A stretch of DNA of 64,000 bases, taken from Novipirellula caenicola (GTDB taxonomy: Bacteria > Planctomycetota > Planctomycetia > Pirellulales > Pirellulaceae). Below, one piece after another: positions 1 through 10,553 of the stretch. How positions within the stretch are numbered: position 1 is the stretch's first letter; every line of letters starts with the position of its first letter. Under the pieces are notes generated by a model that had not been told where the DNA came from, made no database searches, and saw nothing but the letters and a program-made list of their open reading frames with translations. The stretch spans positions 1 through 64,000 of the forward strand of contig NZ_BAABRO010000006.1 in assembly GCF_039545035.1 (NCBI RefSeq), given 5' to 3'. A program made the translations under genes and the position numbers.

Positions 1-536
1 TCATTGCATCAGCCTCGGATCAGTCAAACGGCTGTCAGTTCCACGGCCCGACTGCCCCGAGGATTCGTTGCATTCTCCACAAAAATGTTTCACGGCACCC
101 GACCGAAACGTGGGTAAAGACAAGCCCAACGGGCTGGGACCAAGAAAACCAATGAACTGTAGGGCCAACGGCCCGGCCGTTTCCTGGGACTTAATGAGGG
201 CGGCTAGCAAATGGCCGGGCCTTTGACCCGAAGAACTCGCAGTTGCCCGCCAACCATCCACGACCTAGCGGTGCGGCGCGAGCCGCCCGGTCAATATCGA
301 ACGTTTTACTCGCTGCAACCGGACGGCTTGCGTGGTGCCGCTAGCGAAGTAGACAGCATTTCGCATTGGCGGGACGTCGAGATCGCGGCAATGGCGAAAT
401 CATTCTTGGCTGCGGTGATTTGGGTTGTTTGTTACACTAAACCAAGTTTGGTTGAGCAGACGTGGTGATGGGGTCGTGGGAGCTTTGCGGACCCAGGTGG
501 CGATCCACTGCGTCTCGACGGCAAGGAGCGTTTTAG
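1..536. other. Gene-poor left edge with short GC-rich palindromes
   Basis: No open frame here has the composition or start context of a real gene, and I recognise no product. Two short perfect palindromes with AAC loops are visible: AGCCCAACGGGCT at 123-135 and GGGCCAACGGCCC at 162-174, followed by more GGCC-rich sequence. They look like intergenic hairpins or a fragment of a dispersed repeat, but there is no second copy in this window to confirm that. The promoter of the following gene presumably lies in the last 100 bases; no convincing -35/-10 pair was found. Confidence 0.4.
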
Positions 537-3248
537 ATGCCGACGCGTAATCTCGCGAAAATCTTCAGGCCCAAAAAGGTTGCCGTCATCGGCGCCAGCA
601 ACCGCGACGAAAGCGTCGGGCAGCGAGCGCTGCGGAACTTGATCGCTGGTGGATTTGCCGGTGATATCTATCCTGTCAACGCGAACTACAGCGAGCTCGA
701 GGGGCATCGGTGTTATCGATCGCTAGCCGAGATTGACGTCAGCGGTGGCCCGGTCGATCTCGCGATCATCTGCACTCCCGCGGCCAGTGTCCCCAATGTG
801 GTCCGGCAATGTGGCGAGTCGGGTGTCTTGGGAGTGGTGATACTGTCGGCCGGTTTTCGCGAAGTGGGCAGTCAGGGCGAGCAGATTGAGGCCGAGATTC
901 GCAAGACGGCAAAGGGATTCGAAGGGCTGCGGATTATCGGTCCTAACTCGCTCGGTTTGATGTCGCCCTACCATCAATTGAATGCCAGCTTTGCAGCGGA
1001 CGTTGCCACGCGTGGACGAGTCGCTTTTATCTCTCAGTCGGGCGCCCTGTGTGCTTCCGTTTTGGATTGGGCGGCGCGCGAAGGGATCGGATTTTCTCAT
1101 TTCGTGTCGATCGGCAACATGCTCGATGTAGGCGTAGCCGACTTGATCGACTATTTCGCCCAAGATCGTTGGACGGATTCGATCATCTTGTATGTGGAAT
1201 CGATTGCGCACGCTCGTCAATTCATGTCGGCCGCTCGCGCGTTCACTCGCAACAAGCCGATCATCGTCTACAAGGCGGGACGTTTTGACGAATCGCAAAA
1301 GGCAGCGGCGACTCACACCGGTGCCATGATTGGATCGGAAAACGCTTACGAGGCCGCACTGACTCGCGCTGGTGCGGTTCGTGTTTTGGAACTTGCCGAT
1401 CTATTTGACTGTGCCGAGTTGCTGGCTCGACAAGAAGCTCCCGCAGGACCTCGGCTTGCGATCGTCACGAACGCGGGTGGTCCCGGTGTGATGGCCGTCG
1501 ATGCGCTGCTGCAGCGAAACGGCTCGCTTGCGGAACTGAGCGACACAAGTCTCGAGAAACTCGATGCTTTGTTGCCGCCGGCATGGTCACACGGCAATCC
1601 GATCGACGTGCTAAGCGACGCCGATGCGTCGCGTTTTGGCGACGCGGTCGCCGTGGCACTTGCGGACAAAAACGTCGATGGCGTCCTTGTGGTTTTGTCG
1701 CCACAAATTTGGACGTTGCCCCTGGAAACCGCCGATGCGGTCATCGAAGCCGCCAAACGATCTCGCAAACCGGTACTGACCACGTGGCTGGGAGGTTTGC
1801 GGGTGCAAACCGGAATCGAACAACTCCGGCAAGCTGGCGTGCCCACTTACGCGACGCCGGAAAAAGCGGTCGCATCGTTCATGTATTTAGTCAAGTATGC
1901 TCGCAACCGCAGCATGCTTTACGAGACGCCTCGTTCGGTGCCCATCGGATTTCAAATTGATCGCGATCATCTGCAGACGATTTTTCGTGAACGAGTCGCG
2001 GCGTGCGACGGTGATTCGCAGGACTATGAAACGCTTTCCGAATTGGATTCAAAAACGATGTTGGCCGCATACGGCATCCCCGTTTGCGAAACGTATGCTG
2101 CGAGTGACCAAGCCGCTGCACTTCAAATCGCCGACGAGATTGGCTATCCGGTCGTGATGAAAATTCACTCGCCGTCGATCGTTCACAAAAGTGATGTCGG
2201 CGGAGTCGCGTTGAACTTGATTGACCGAAGTGCCGCGGCCAAGGCATATGACCAGATCATGCGGCAAACGCAACAGAAACGTCCCGATGCAAGGATTGAT
2301 GGCGTTACGGTTCAGCGAATGATGGTGGGCCCGTTGGGGCGAGAGCTCTTTGTCGGCTCAAAACAAGGCCCGGTGTTTGGCAGTGTGCTGATGGTAGGGC
2401 TGGGCGGCACTGCGACCGAATTGTTGTGGGACCGAACGTTTGAACTGCCCCCGCTGAGCGAACGGTTGGCGCGGCGGATGCTCGAGTCGCTACGGGCGTG
2501 GCCGCTGTTGGGGGCGTATCGGGGCCAAGCTCCCGTGGATCTGGATCGCTTGATCGAAGTGCTGATGCGGATCAGCTATCTCGTGGCCGATGCCCCTGAG
2601 ATTATGGAATTGGATATCAATCCGCTGTTGGCGACGCCGACCGAAGTGGTGGCATTGGATGCGAGAATTGCGTTTCAGCGGGATGCTGTGCTGCACCCTC
2701 GTTCGCCCTACTCGCACCTTGCGATCTGTCCCTACCCGACTCAGTTCACTCGTCCACTAAAATTGTCCAGCGGTGTCGGCGTCTTGTTGCGAGCGATTCA
2801 GCCCGAAGACGAACCGATGTGGTGTGAGTTGATTGCCGGGTGTTCGGCCGAGTCGATTCAGATGCGGTTTCGCTATATGTTTCGTTCGGCAACCCACGAG
2901 CTCGCGTCACGCTATTGCTTTAACGATTACGATCGCGAGATTGCGATTGTCGCCGAAGTGAATCATGACGGACGCAATAAGCTCGCCGGAGTAGGGCGAC
3001 TGGTGGCCGATGCCGATCATCATGAAGCGGAGTTTGCCATTTTGGTGGGCGATGCTTGGCAGGGGCACGGGCTCGGTGCTGCATTGATGGATTACTGTTT
3101 ACAGATCAGCAAACAAATGAAGTGGAAGCGAATCGTGGCCGAGGTCGCACCGCAAAACCGCCGCATCTTGGACATGTTTGCGTCGCGAGGCTTTACGCTT
3201 GACCGGCGGATCGGCGCCGACGTTGTCATCGCCAAGAAAGTGCTGTAG
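537..3248 (+). CDS. Acyl-CoA synthetase (NDP-forming) fused to GNAT acetyltransferase (Pat-like)
   Basis: A 903-aa cytoplasmic protein. Residues about 10-130 form a CoA-binding Rossmann domain (VIGASNRDESVG). A succinyl-CoA-ligase-like region follows (FISQSGALCASVLDW; the HTGA segment of AATHTGAMIGSENAYEAAL). An ATP-grasp domain occupies about 500-710 (GYPVVMKIHSPSIVHKSDVG; MELDINPLL). The C-terminus is a GNAT domain with acetyl-CoA loop QGHGLG at 842-847. This architecture is that of Pat/YfiQ-type protein lysine acetyltransferases and of ADP-forming acyl-CoA synthetases carrying a GNAT tail. The family commonly acetylates and silences acetyl-CoA synthetase. The conserved HTGA histidine is kept, so ligase activity cannot be excluded. 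The ATG at 537 sits after AAGGAG (521-526), spacing 10. The next gene, convergent, encodes an HDAC-family deacetylase, which favours a protein-acetylation role (inference). Confidence 0.88.
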   Translation: MPTRNLAKIFRPKKVAVIGASNRDESVGQRALRNLIAGGFAGDIYPVNANYSELEGHRCYRSLAEIDVSGGPVDLAIICTPAASVPNVVRQCGESGVLGVVILSAGFREVGSQGEQIEAEIRKTAKGFEGLRIIGPNSLGLMSPYHQLNASFAADVATRGRVAFISQSGALCASVLDWAAREGIGFSHFVSIGNMLDVGVADLIDYFAQDRWTDSIILYVESIAHARQFMSAARAFTRNKPIIVYKAGRFDESQKAAATHTGAMIGSENAYEAALTRAGAVRVLELADLFDCAELLARQEAPAGPRLAIVTNAGGPGVMAVDALLQRNGSLAELSDTSLEKLDALLPPAWSHGNPIDVLSDADASRFGDAVAVALADKNVDGVLVVLSPQIWTLPLETADAVIEAAKRSRKPVLTTWLGGLRVQTGIEQLRQAGVPTYATPEKAVASFMYLVKYARNRSMLYETPRSVPIGFQIDRDHLQTIFRERVAACDGDSQDYETLSELDSKTMLAAYGIPVCETYAASDQAAALQIADEIGYPVVMKIHSPSIVHKSDVGGVALNLIDRSAAAKAYDQIMRQTQQKRPDARIDGVTVQRMMVGPLGRELFVGSKQGPVFGSVLMVGLGGTATELLWDRTFELPPLSERLARRMLESLRAWPLLGAYRGQAPVDLDRLIEVLMRISYLVADAPEIMELDINPLLATPTEVVALDARIAFQRDAVLHPRSPYSHLAICPYPTQFTRPLKLSSGVGVLLRAIQPEDEPMWCELIAGCSAESIQMRFRYMFRSATHELASRYCFNDYDREIAIVAEVNHDGRNKLAGVGRLVADADHHEAEFAILVGDAWQGHGLGAALMDYCLQISKQMKWKRIVAEVAPQNRRILDMFASRGFTLDRRIGADVVIAKKVL

Positions 3249-3364
3249 CTGCAGGGCACTGGGTAATTTGCGGAACCCTGGACGATCACACTCACATAGC
3301 TGGTGAAACCAACCAGCCGCTCTCGTCGTTCCGCCAAACCGGAGGTTTTGTTGTAGAAGCCTCG

Positions 3365-4300
3365 TTAGCTCTCTTCCATTAGAATTTCCAGATGATTGCT
3401 CACGCTTTCGGCTAACGCATGGGGGTGGTAGCCTCCTTCGAGCGTGCTGACGATCCGTCCGCCGGTGTATTGTTTTGCCACCTCGACAATGTCTTGCGTG
3501 ATCAAGGTAAAGTCATCGCTCGATAGCCCGAGTGATCCGATGGGGTCGAGTCGGTGGCTGTCAAAGCCCGCGCTAACCATCAGCAAATGGGGAGGATTTT
3601 TTTCAGCAAGACTCAACATGGCATCGCGAAAGTTTTGCCGTTGGGTTTCTGCGGAGGTACCAAATTTGATCGGCAAGTTGATGGTCGTGCCAGCGGCTTC
3701 CCCTAGTCCTGTTTCGTCTTCGCTACCGCTGTAGGGATAAAGCGGAGAGCGATGCATCGAGAGAAAACTGACTCGCGGGTCGGCATAGAAGATATCTTGA
3801 GTGCCATTGCCGTGGTGGACGTCAAAGTCGACGATCATGACATGTTCAAGCCCTAGTGTCTGGGTGGCCACGCGGGCTCCGATAGCGACATTGTTGAACA
3901 GGCAGAATCCCATCGCTTGATCGGCAGTGGCATGGTGGCCGGGGGGGCGGACCAAGCAGAGTGCGGTCTTGTCTTCGCCGGCAACCACCCGCTGGACGGC
4001 ATCCACGACGGCTCCCGCGGCCAGCGTCGCGGCATCGTACGACCGCGGGCTGACGACCGTGTCTTCATCGATCGCACCACCCCCACGCTCACACAAGCTG
4101 CGAACCGCTTGGATATGGTCGGCGGTGTGGACGAGTCTCAGCTGCTGGATCGACGCGGGGGCCCACGCCGGTCGTTGGCAGACCGCATCGAGCCCGAGAA
4201 AGTTCAGCCGCCGCATCACCGTCGCCAATCGTCCCGCATTCTCGGGATGTTCGCCGGTGTCGTGTTCTTGAAACAGATAGTCGTAATAAAGCAGTGTCAT
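3365..4300 (-). CDS. HDAC-family (class II / AcuC-like) deacetylase
   Basis: A 311-aa cytoplasmic zinc hydrolase of the arginase/deacetylase fold. Visible family motifs in order: RPPGHHA (active-site His pair), FCLFNNVA, DFDVHHGNGTQ (metal Asp and His), SAGFDSH (metal Asp) and the C-terminal LEGGY with the catalytic-pocket Tyr. All expected metal ligands appear present, so it should be active. Family members remove acetyl groups from protein lysine, acetylpolyamines or related amides. An in-frame start ten codons upstream exists, but the ATG at 4300 is chosen because the conserved fold begins directly after it (MTLLYYDYLF). It is convergent with the GNAT-fused acyl-CoA synthetase 116 bp away, reminiscent of acuA/acuC-type acetylation/deacetylation pairs. 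Whether this protein acts on the same target is inference. Confidence 0.88.
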   Translation of the reverse strand: MTLLYYDYLFQEHDTGEHPENAGRLATVMRRLNFLGLDAVCQRPAWAPASIQQLRLVHTADHIQAVRSLCERGGGAIDEDTVVSPRSYDAATLAAGAVVDAVQRVVAGEDKTALCLVRPPGHHATADQAMGFCLFNNVAIGARVATQTLGLEHVMIVDFDVHHGNGTQDIFYADPRVSFLSMHRSPLYPYSGSEDETGLGEAAGTTINLPIKFGTSAETQRQNFRDAMLSLAEKNPPHLLMVSAGFDSHRLDPIGSLGLSSDDFTLITQDIVEVAKQYTGGRIVSTLEGGYHPHALAESVSNHLEILMEES

Positions 4301-4934
4301 AAGCCTTTGAATCCCTACGCGTGCCTTCATTATGCACCGAGATTCTTTGGATTGTCACTTGGCTTCACGCGGCTAGGTGAGTACACTTCGCAGTGAAGCC
4401 CCAGCATTTCGTCAAGATTTTCTGGGGATGGTGGTCGAAAATAAGCGAGTAACGCGGATTTTTCGAATAAGTGTGGAGCGTTTTGCTTCGTAGAGTCTTA
4501 TTTGAAACGGACGCGTTTTTCGGCCAAACGGGATTTCTGATCGCAGAGTTGGACCCTCTTGCTACCCCGTAAAATGGGTGCCGGCACATTCGCCGCACAA
4601 AATTGCTGCCAACTATCGGTTGTGTTAACCGCTCTGGAAAGCTGTCGGCGTCGACGATTCGACGCTCCGGATTCTGTGACTTTCTTGTTTGTCCAGAGTT
4701 ATCGTCCTGCACGGGCGGTCAAACGTTTCCCCTTTGTCGTGGTTGTCGCGTTCCTGTTGGAAAGCACGACACGGACATCTGCGGATTCAAACACAACGAT
4801 TACTCCATCTGCCCATTTTAGACCGACGCGGCTTGCATTGAATGCCGAGCGGCGGTCACGCCTGTTCCGAAGTGTTTCGGTTGGCAATGAGGCGTCGATG
4901 GATCCCCAAAAACAATCTTCTTAGGAAAACTTTT
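4301..4934. other. Divergent intergenic region / long helicase leader
   Basis: About 630 bp separate the deacetylase and the helicase. Short frames are present but none has a recognisable product. An interrupted inverted repeat, CCCCAG ... CTGGGG, lies near 4400-4430. The last 300 bp could be a long 5' leader for the helicase mRNA, as is common for cold-inducible DEAD-box genes, but I see no specific promoter or riboswitch. Confidence 0.35.
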
Positions 4935-6233
<1,299 letters not shown>

Positions 6234-6349
6234 GTTTTTTGTTAGAAAAGCCCGCCCTGCGGCGGTGAAAACAGGCAATAGGAAGCAATTCGCTTTAATC
6301 CCCGTCATTAAAGCAGCACGACCGAACGATCCCTTTTTGGAGAGAGACT

Positions 6350-6523
6350 ATCGCAAAAAACCAAAATACCTTCGCCAAGCGACAACGCGAAATGGAGAAG
6401 AAGTACAAGGCTCAGGAAAAGCTGAACCGACGTGCACAACGCAAGCTGGATCAAGAGAATGGAGTCGTTCCGGTCGTTGCAATCGACGAAGAATCCGAAG
6501 AAGATTTGGATAACGACGTTTAA
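6350..6523 (+). CDS. Small charged protein, probable ATC start
   Basis: A 57-aa frame with a clear protein-like composition: a basic, Gln/Lys/Arg-rich first half (NTFAKRQREMEKKYKAQEK) and an acidic tail ending DEESEEDLDNDV. No ATG, GTG or TTG lies at a sensible place. The only internal ATG (6392) would cut off the basic N-terminus. A strong GGAG (6339-6342) sits exactly 7 nt before an ATC codon at 6350, followed by GCA AAA AAC, giving a product starting (M)AKNQNTFAKRQ. I therefore propose ATC initiation. I recall similar short proteins annotated in other planctomycetes, from memory only. It lies between the DEAD-box helicase and the cold-shock gene; an RNA-binding or ribosome-associated role would fit but is inference. 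Confidence 0.6.
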   Translation: MAKNQNTFAKRQREMEKKYKAQEKLNRRAQRKLDQENGVVPVVAIDEESEEDLDNDV

Positions 6524-6691
6524 ATTGCAACAACACCCCGATTGATTTGATATAATCGACCCCGCTAAGGATGGTTTATTACCTACGAGGACGGAGTCGT
6601 TAACGTAGACCTCGGTGCAGTTCGATTCGCAGGAACGTTTCTTGTGATTGAAAACGGCACAATTGTTTTGAGAGTATTGGAAGAAGAAGAG
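6524..6691 (+). promoter_or_regulatory. Promoter and long 5' leader of the cold-shock gene
   Basis: A perfect TATAAT (6551-6556) lies 135 bp upstream of the csp start. The best -35-like hexamer, TTGCAA at 6525-6530, is 20 bp away, which is long. The resulting leader of about 130 nt can form small stems: CTACG ... CGTAG and the overlapping, mutually exclusive CGAGG ... CCTCG around 6582-6617. Long structured leaders are a known feature of bacterial csp mRNAs. The promoter assignment and alternative folds are inference. Confidence 0.4.
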
Positions 6692-6895
6692 ATGGCAGAA
6701 GGCAAAATCAAGCGAGTTACCGACAAGGGATTTGGTTTCATTGAAACCGACTCGGGTAGCGACATGTTCTTTCATAGTTCCGCACTGGAAGGTGTGAACT
6801 ATGATGACCTACGCGAAGGTCAACTCGTTTCGTACAACGTGGGCAGCGGACCGAAGGGCCCTCGTGCTGAAAACGTACAACTTGTCGAAGATTGA
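6692..6895 (+). CDS. Cold-shock domain protein (CspA family)
   Basis: A 67-aa single cold-shock domain. RNP1 is visible as KGFGFIE and RNP2 as DMFFHSSAL; the C-terminal GPKGPRAENVQ is typical. It is a single-stranded RNA/DNA chaperone that melts mRNA secondary structure. The start is placed at the ATG at 6692 (MAEGKIKRV), matching family length. The upstream ATTG-initiated extension MIENGTIVLRV is in frame but outside the conserved domain. A purine-rich AAGAAGAAGAG precedes the start. Transcription ends at a strong intrinsic terminator 30 bp after the stop. Confidence 0.95.
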   Translation: MAEGKIKRVTDKGFGFIETDSGSDMFFHSSALEGVNYDDLREGQLVSYNVGSGPKGPRAENVQLVED

Positions 6896-6925
6896 TTGAT
6901 CAATCTGATCGATATTTAACATAAG

Positions 6926-6960
6926 CACCGAGAGCCTAAAAAACTCTCGGTGTTTTTTTA
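6926..6960 (+). terminator. Rho-independent terminator after the cold-shock gene
   Basis: A perfect 9-bp stem, CACCGAGAG (6926-6934) with CTCTCGGTG (6944-6952), a 9-nt A-rich loop, then seven T residues. The clearest intrinsic terminator in the window. Confidence 0.93.
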
Positions 6961-7033
6961 TGCGCCGATCACCCAAGCAGGCAACATCGGAATTGGCAGC
7001 ATCGCAGCAGTTGGCGGGGCCCGGCAACCGAGT

Positions 7034-8623
7034 TCACATCCAGTTGAGGATCTCGACCAGCATCGGCCCCAGGATCGTGATCATGACCAAGGCGACGGGG
7101 TAGGCCGCGACATAGCTGGTAACCGGTTGGCTTGATTCGGTCGAGCCGGTGAGTACCGCAAGCCCAGGGGTCGAGGTCATGCCGCCGCACGTGGCGCCGA
7201 GATTTTGTAGCAGCGATAAACCGAAACCGAATCGCGCCATGCAGTAGCCGATTAGCAGCGGAAAACACACGATCGCAAGTGCGACGAAACAGAGGATCAA
7301 TCCATGTTGCGCCAGCACGGGCCCGACATTTTTACCAGCCTTGATTCCGGCGTCCGCTAAAAACAACGCCAACCCGCCTTCGGTCATCAACAGCATCGCC
7401 GCGGGAGGAAAGGCGCCGCGGATCGGTCCGATCTTGCGAAAATGACCCAGCAGCAGTCCGACCATCAACGGACCTCCGGCGATACCAAGTGAAATCGTCA
7501 AACCGGCTAAATCCAATTCGGCATGCCCGACAAAAATCCCGATGGCAATTCCGATCACCACCGATAATAGGTCGGTCTCGTCCAGCGTCCGTGGACGATG
7601 GCCGACGATCGGTTCGATTTTGGCAAGGTTGGCCGATTCGCCGACCAAGGTGAGACGGTCGCCAAATAGGATCTGTGTTTGGGAGGAGGGAACAAACTCG
7701 ATCTCGTATCGGCGGATTCGCGCGACGGTGACTCCGTAGCGTGAACGAAGCCTCAGCGCTTTGAGCGTGTGGCCGTAGATCTCCGGTGATGTGACGACCA
7801 CCGTTTTGCGTTCGTGGTCTGCATCCAAAATTGCTTTTTCTTCTGCGTGCAATACCCCAAGCGTCTCGGCCACGCGAGCAATCTCGCCGTATTCACCGAG
7901 CAGCATCACGCGGTCCCCGATGGCGAATGCATAATCCGGCGGCGTCGGGATCCACCTCGAATGGACCAAGACACGCGAGATTTGGCAGCGAGAATTCGAA
8001 AGCACTTCGACTTGGCTTGGCCGTTTTCCCACAATGCCTGGATTGACGATCTCGACCATGCGTCGCTGGATCGTCGTATCTTGCGCCGTTTCGGATTGGC
8101 CGTTTGATGAGCTGGGGGCAATGGATTCGGGCGATGCCCATTTGAAGGCGAGCTGGACGAACAAAACAACGCTAATGATTCCGATCGGATAGGCGACCCC
8201 GAAACCGACCGCGACGGCTGCGGGATCCTCGACCGATTCGCTGATCGCCCCGAGTGCCGGGGTGCTGGTCATCGCTCCGGCCATCAAGCCGCCCGCCAAA
8301 TCCGCAGGCAGGTCGAGCAGCTTGGCACTGCACCACGTTACCGTAGCGCCGGTGACGACAATCATCGCCCCGAGACATGCCATCACCTTGCCTCGCGATG
8401 CCAATCCGCGAAAAAACGTAGGGCCCGCCGATACGCCGACACAGTAAACAAAAAGTGCCAACCCCAAGGTCCCAAAACCATCGGGGATCGTCCAGCCAAA
8501 GTGGCCGACCAGCAGGGCGACGAACAGAATGGCCGAGGTTCCAAACGAGATGCCGAGAATCGACAATCGGCCGATAAACAGACCAGCGGCAATGATACAG
8601 AGCAGAATGACAAGCGGGGACAT
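7034..8623 (-). CDS. AspT/YidE-type transporter with two TrkA-C domains
   Basis: A 529-aa inner-membrane protein. The N-terminal half has about five hydrophobic segments ending in a Gly-rich loop (GGLMAGAMTSTPALGAI). A cytoplasmic region of about 170 residues contains two RCK_C/TrkA-C-like repeats (VEIVNPGIVGKRPSQVEVLS; VTSPEIYGHTLKALRLRSRYGV). The C-terminal half again has five or six segments with the mirror loop GATCGGMTSTPGLAVL. The duplicated GGxTSTPxL loops and central regulatory domains are characteristic of the aspartate:alanine exchanger family; 529 aa is close to its usual length. The substrate cannot be read from sequence. A serine deaminase gene is upstream on the same strand, gap 186 bp, so an amino-acid or dicarboxylate substrate is plausible (inference). 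Confidence 0.85.
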   Translation of the reverse strand: MSPLVILLCIIAAGLFIGRLSILGISFGTSAILFVALLVGHFGWTIPDGFGTLGLALFVYCVGVSAGPTFFRGLASRGKVMACLGAMIVVTGATVTWCSAKLLDLPADLAGGLMAGAMTSTPALGAISESVEDPAAVAVGFGVAYPIGIISVVLFVQLAFKWASPESIAPSSSNGQSETAQDTTIQRRMVEIVNPGIVGKRPSQVEVLSNSRCQISRVLVHSRWIPTPPDYAFAIGDRVMLLGEYGEIARVAETLGVLHAEEKAILDADHERKTVVVTSPEIYGHTLKALRLRSRYGVTVARIRRYEIEFVPSSQTQILFGDRLTLVGESANLAKIEPIVGHRPRTLDETDLLSVVIGIAIGIFVGHAELDLAGLTISLGIAGGPLMVGLLLGHFRKIGPIRGAFPPAAMLLMTEGGLALFLADAGIKAGKNVGPVLAQHGLILCFVALAIVCFPLLIGYCMARFGFGLSLLQNLGATCGGMTSTPGLAVLTGSTESSQPVTSYVAAYPVALVMITILGPMLVEILNWM

Positions 8624-8809
8624 TTTAGCGTCTACCTAGCCGGATACGAAACACAAATCAGCGGATGTTTCTAACCGATTGGCTGTTTCGTTGCGACGCC
8701 AACAAAATCGTCGGAGGTCAAAAAGAAATGCGTCGGAACTCAAATTCCCCCAGTTCCCCGCCCAAGGGAAGTGATGCAAACCGACTTCGATGACTTTTGT
8801 TGATCAAAT

Positions 8810-10216
8810 CTAGCAATTGATGACGTTGACCGCCAAACCACCAAGGCTGGTCTCTTTGTACTTCGATTGCATGTCGACGCCGGTTTGTCGCATCGTCTCG
8901 ATCACTTTGTCCAGCGAAACGCAGTGTTCGCCGTTTCCATACAACACGGCAAGCCGAGCCGCATTGATCGCTTTGACGGCGCCCATCGCGTTGCGTTCAA
9001 TGCAAGGCACTTGCACCAAACCGGCGACCGGATCGCAAGTCAGTCCGAGATTGTGTTCCATGCCAATTTCGGCTGCGTTTTCAATCTGTGCGGGCGTCCC
9101 ACCCATCATCGCCGCGAGTCCAGCGGCGGCCATCGAACAGGCAACCCCGACTTCGCCTTGGCATCCCATTTCCGCTGCGGACAAGGAAGCGTTGCGTTTA
9201 TACAGCATGCCGATCGCCGATGCCGTGCGTAGGAACGTATGAATCGCTTGCCGATCGACGCTTGCGTCAAAGCGAGCCTGCGCGGCCAAAACCGCCGGGA
9301 TCACGCCCGCCGCCCCGTTGGTGGGTGCCGTCACGACACGCCCGCCCGCTGCGTTTTCTTCGTTCACCGCCAACGCAAACAGCGTGACCCAATCGATTTG
9401 GCTGAGCGGGTCGATGTGATCCTTGGGCAATGACAATGTTTCCCCCTCCAGCGACATGCCCATCAATTTTTTGTAGATCCCTGGGGCTCGACGCTGAATT
9501 TTCAAACCGCCTGGCAGGATGCCCTCATGGCGACACCCCATTTCGATGCTGTGGTTCATCACGTCCCAAATCTGATCCAGCTCGCGGTCAATCTCCTCGG
9601 CGGTGCGGAAACTAAGTTCGTTTTGTTGTACCAGTTCACTGATCGTCAGATGGTGCTCGTTGCATAGACGGAGTAATTCATCGGCACTGTGAAAAACGAA
9701 GGGGGCGGTGTGGTCGCGGCTGAGGGGATTGGCGGCTTCGGCGATTTCATCCGCTTCGACCACAAATCCGCCACCGACCGATAAGTACGTCTTTTGCAAT
9801 AACGTCGCACCTGATCCCGTCATCGCGGTGCAACGGATTCCATTGGGATGTTCGGGAAGAAAGGTGTCGCGATGAAACAGCAAGTCGCGTTCGATATCAA
9901 ATTCGATCGAGTGCTTTCCGAGCCAACGCAGGACGCGTTCGGATTGAATTTTGGCGAATCGGGGGTCAACTGATTCAGGATCCACGGTGCGCGGATGTTC
10001 GCCACAAAGCCCAAGAACGGCCGCTCGATCGGTGCGGTGCCCCTTTCCCGTTAACGCCAAAGAACCATACAGATCGACAACAATACGAACCACCGAATCG
10101 GATGCATCGGTTTGGTCCAGCTGTTTGACAAAACGTTGGGTCGCGATCATCGGGCCCACGGTGTGAGAACTACTGGGGCCGATCCCAATTTTCAGCAAAT
10201 CAAACAAACTGATCAT
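8810..10216 (-). CDS. sdaA: L-serine ammonia-lyase (iron-sulfur, single chain)
   Basis: A 468-aa cytoplasmic enzyme converting L-serine to pyruvate and ammonia. The N-terminal beta domain carries [21 protein letters not shown]. The C-terminal alpha domain carries the cysteine motifs for the [4Fe-4S] cluster ([25 protein letters not shown]), with the C-terminal segment ending [17 protein letters not shown]. Length and domain order match one-piece SdaA/SdaB; nothing is missing. The ATG at 10216 begins the conserved N-terminus. It is divergent from thiD (337 bp between starts) and followed on its strand by the AspT-like transporter. Confidence 0.95.
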   Translation of the reverse strand: MISLFDLLKIGIGPSSSHTVGPMIATQRFVKQLDQTDASDSVVRIVVDLYGSLALTGKGHRTDRAAVLGLCGEHPRTVDPESVDPRFAKIQSERVLRWLGKHSIEFDIERDLLFHRDTFLPEHPNGIRCTAMTGSGATLLQKTYLSVGGGFVVEADEIAEAANPLSRDHTAPFVFHSADELLRLCNEHHLTISELVQQNELSFRTAEEIDRELDQIWDVMNHSIEMGCRHEGILPGGLKIQRRAPGIYKKLMGMSLEGETLSLPKDHIDPLSQIDWVTLFALAVNEENAAGGRVVTAPTNGAAGVIPAVLAAQARFDASVDRQAIHTFLRTASAIGMLYKRNASLSAAEMGCQGEVGVACSMAAAGLAAMMGGTPAQIENAAEIGMEHNLGLTCDPVAGLVQVPCIERNAMGAVKAINAARLAVLYGNGEHCVSLDKVIETMRQTGVDMQSKYKETSLGGLAVNVINC

Positions 10217-10553
10217 GGTGCATGTCCTTCGATCACAAACGCAGCGTGTCGACCCGAACGAGTGGACGTCGACTTGTTTTAGCCACAGGCGGTCAATTCT
10301 TCGCAGAGATCATCGTTTGCCGCTCGCATTGCGGTTTGCCCCAAATCCTTCCGCGACCGTTAGTTGACCGAGTGAACTGCGAATGTGTAAGCGGACGGGG
10401 ATCAAATGCCACTTATGGCGAATCGGTGTTGGGGATCATCTGGGATTCGGCACAAAACACCACTGGTTTTTTCAAGCACACGACACGTATCTATTCTAAC
10501 ATAACGGGGGTGTATCCATCCTAATTGCGAGCCTGATTGCGAGGACTCTTACA
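10217..10553. other. Divergent promoter region between sdaA and thiD
   Basis: No gene supported. I looked for a TPP (THI-box) riboswitch ahead of thiD and found no CUGAGA-type core, so thiamine riboswitch control is not apparent. No clear sigma-70 hexamer pair. Confidence 0.4.

Noticed and set aside
4842-4934. ATG at 4842 as the helicase start
   Set aside because: The extra 31 residues are not helicase-like, and TTG at 4935 has a well-spaced AGGA and the conserved N-terminus.
6644-6691. Sixteen-residue N-terminal extension of the cold-shock protein
   Set aside because: It lies outside the conserved domain, and the ATG at 6692 gives the normal 67-aa length.
10217-10553. TPP riboswitch upstream of thiD
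   Set aside because: The conserved THI-box core sequences are not present.
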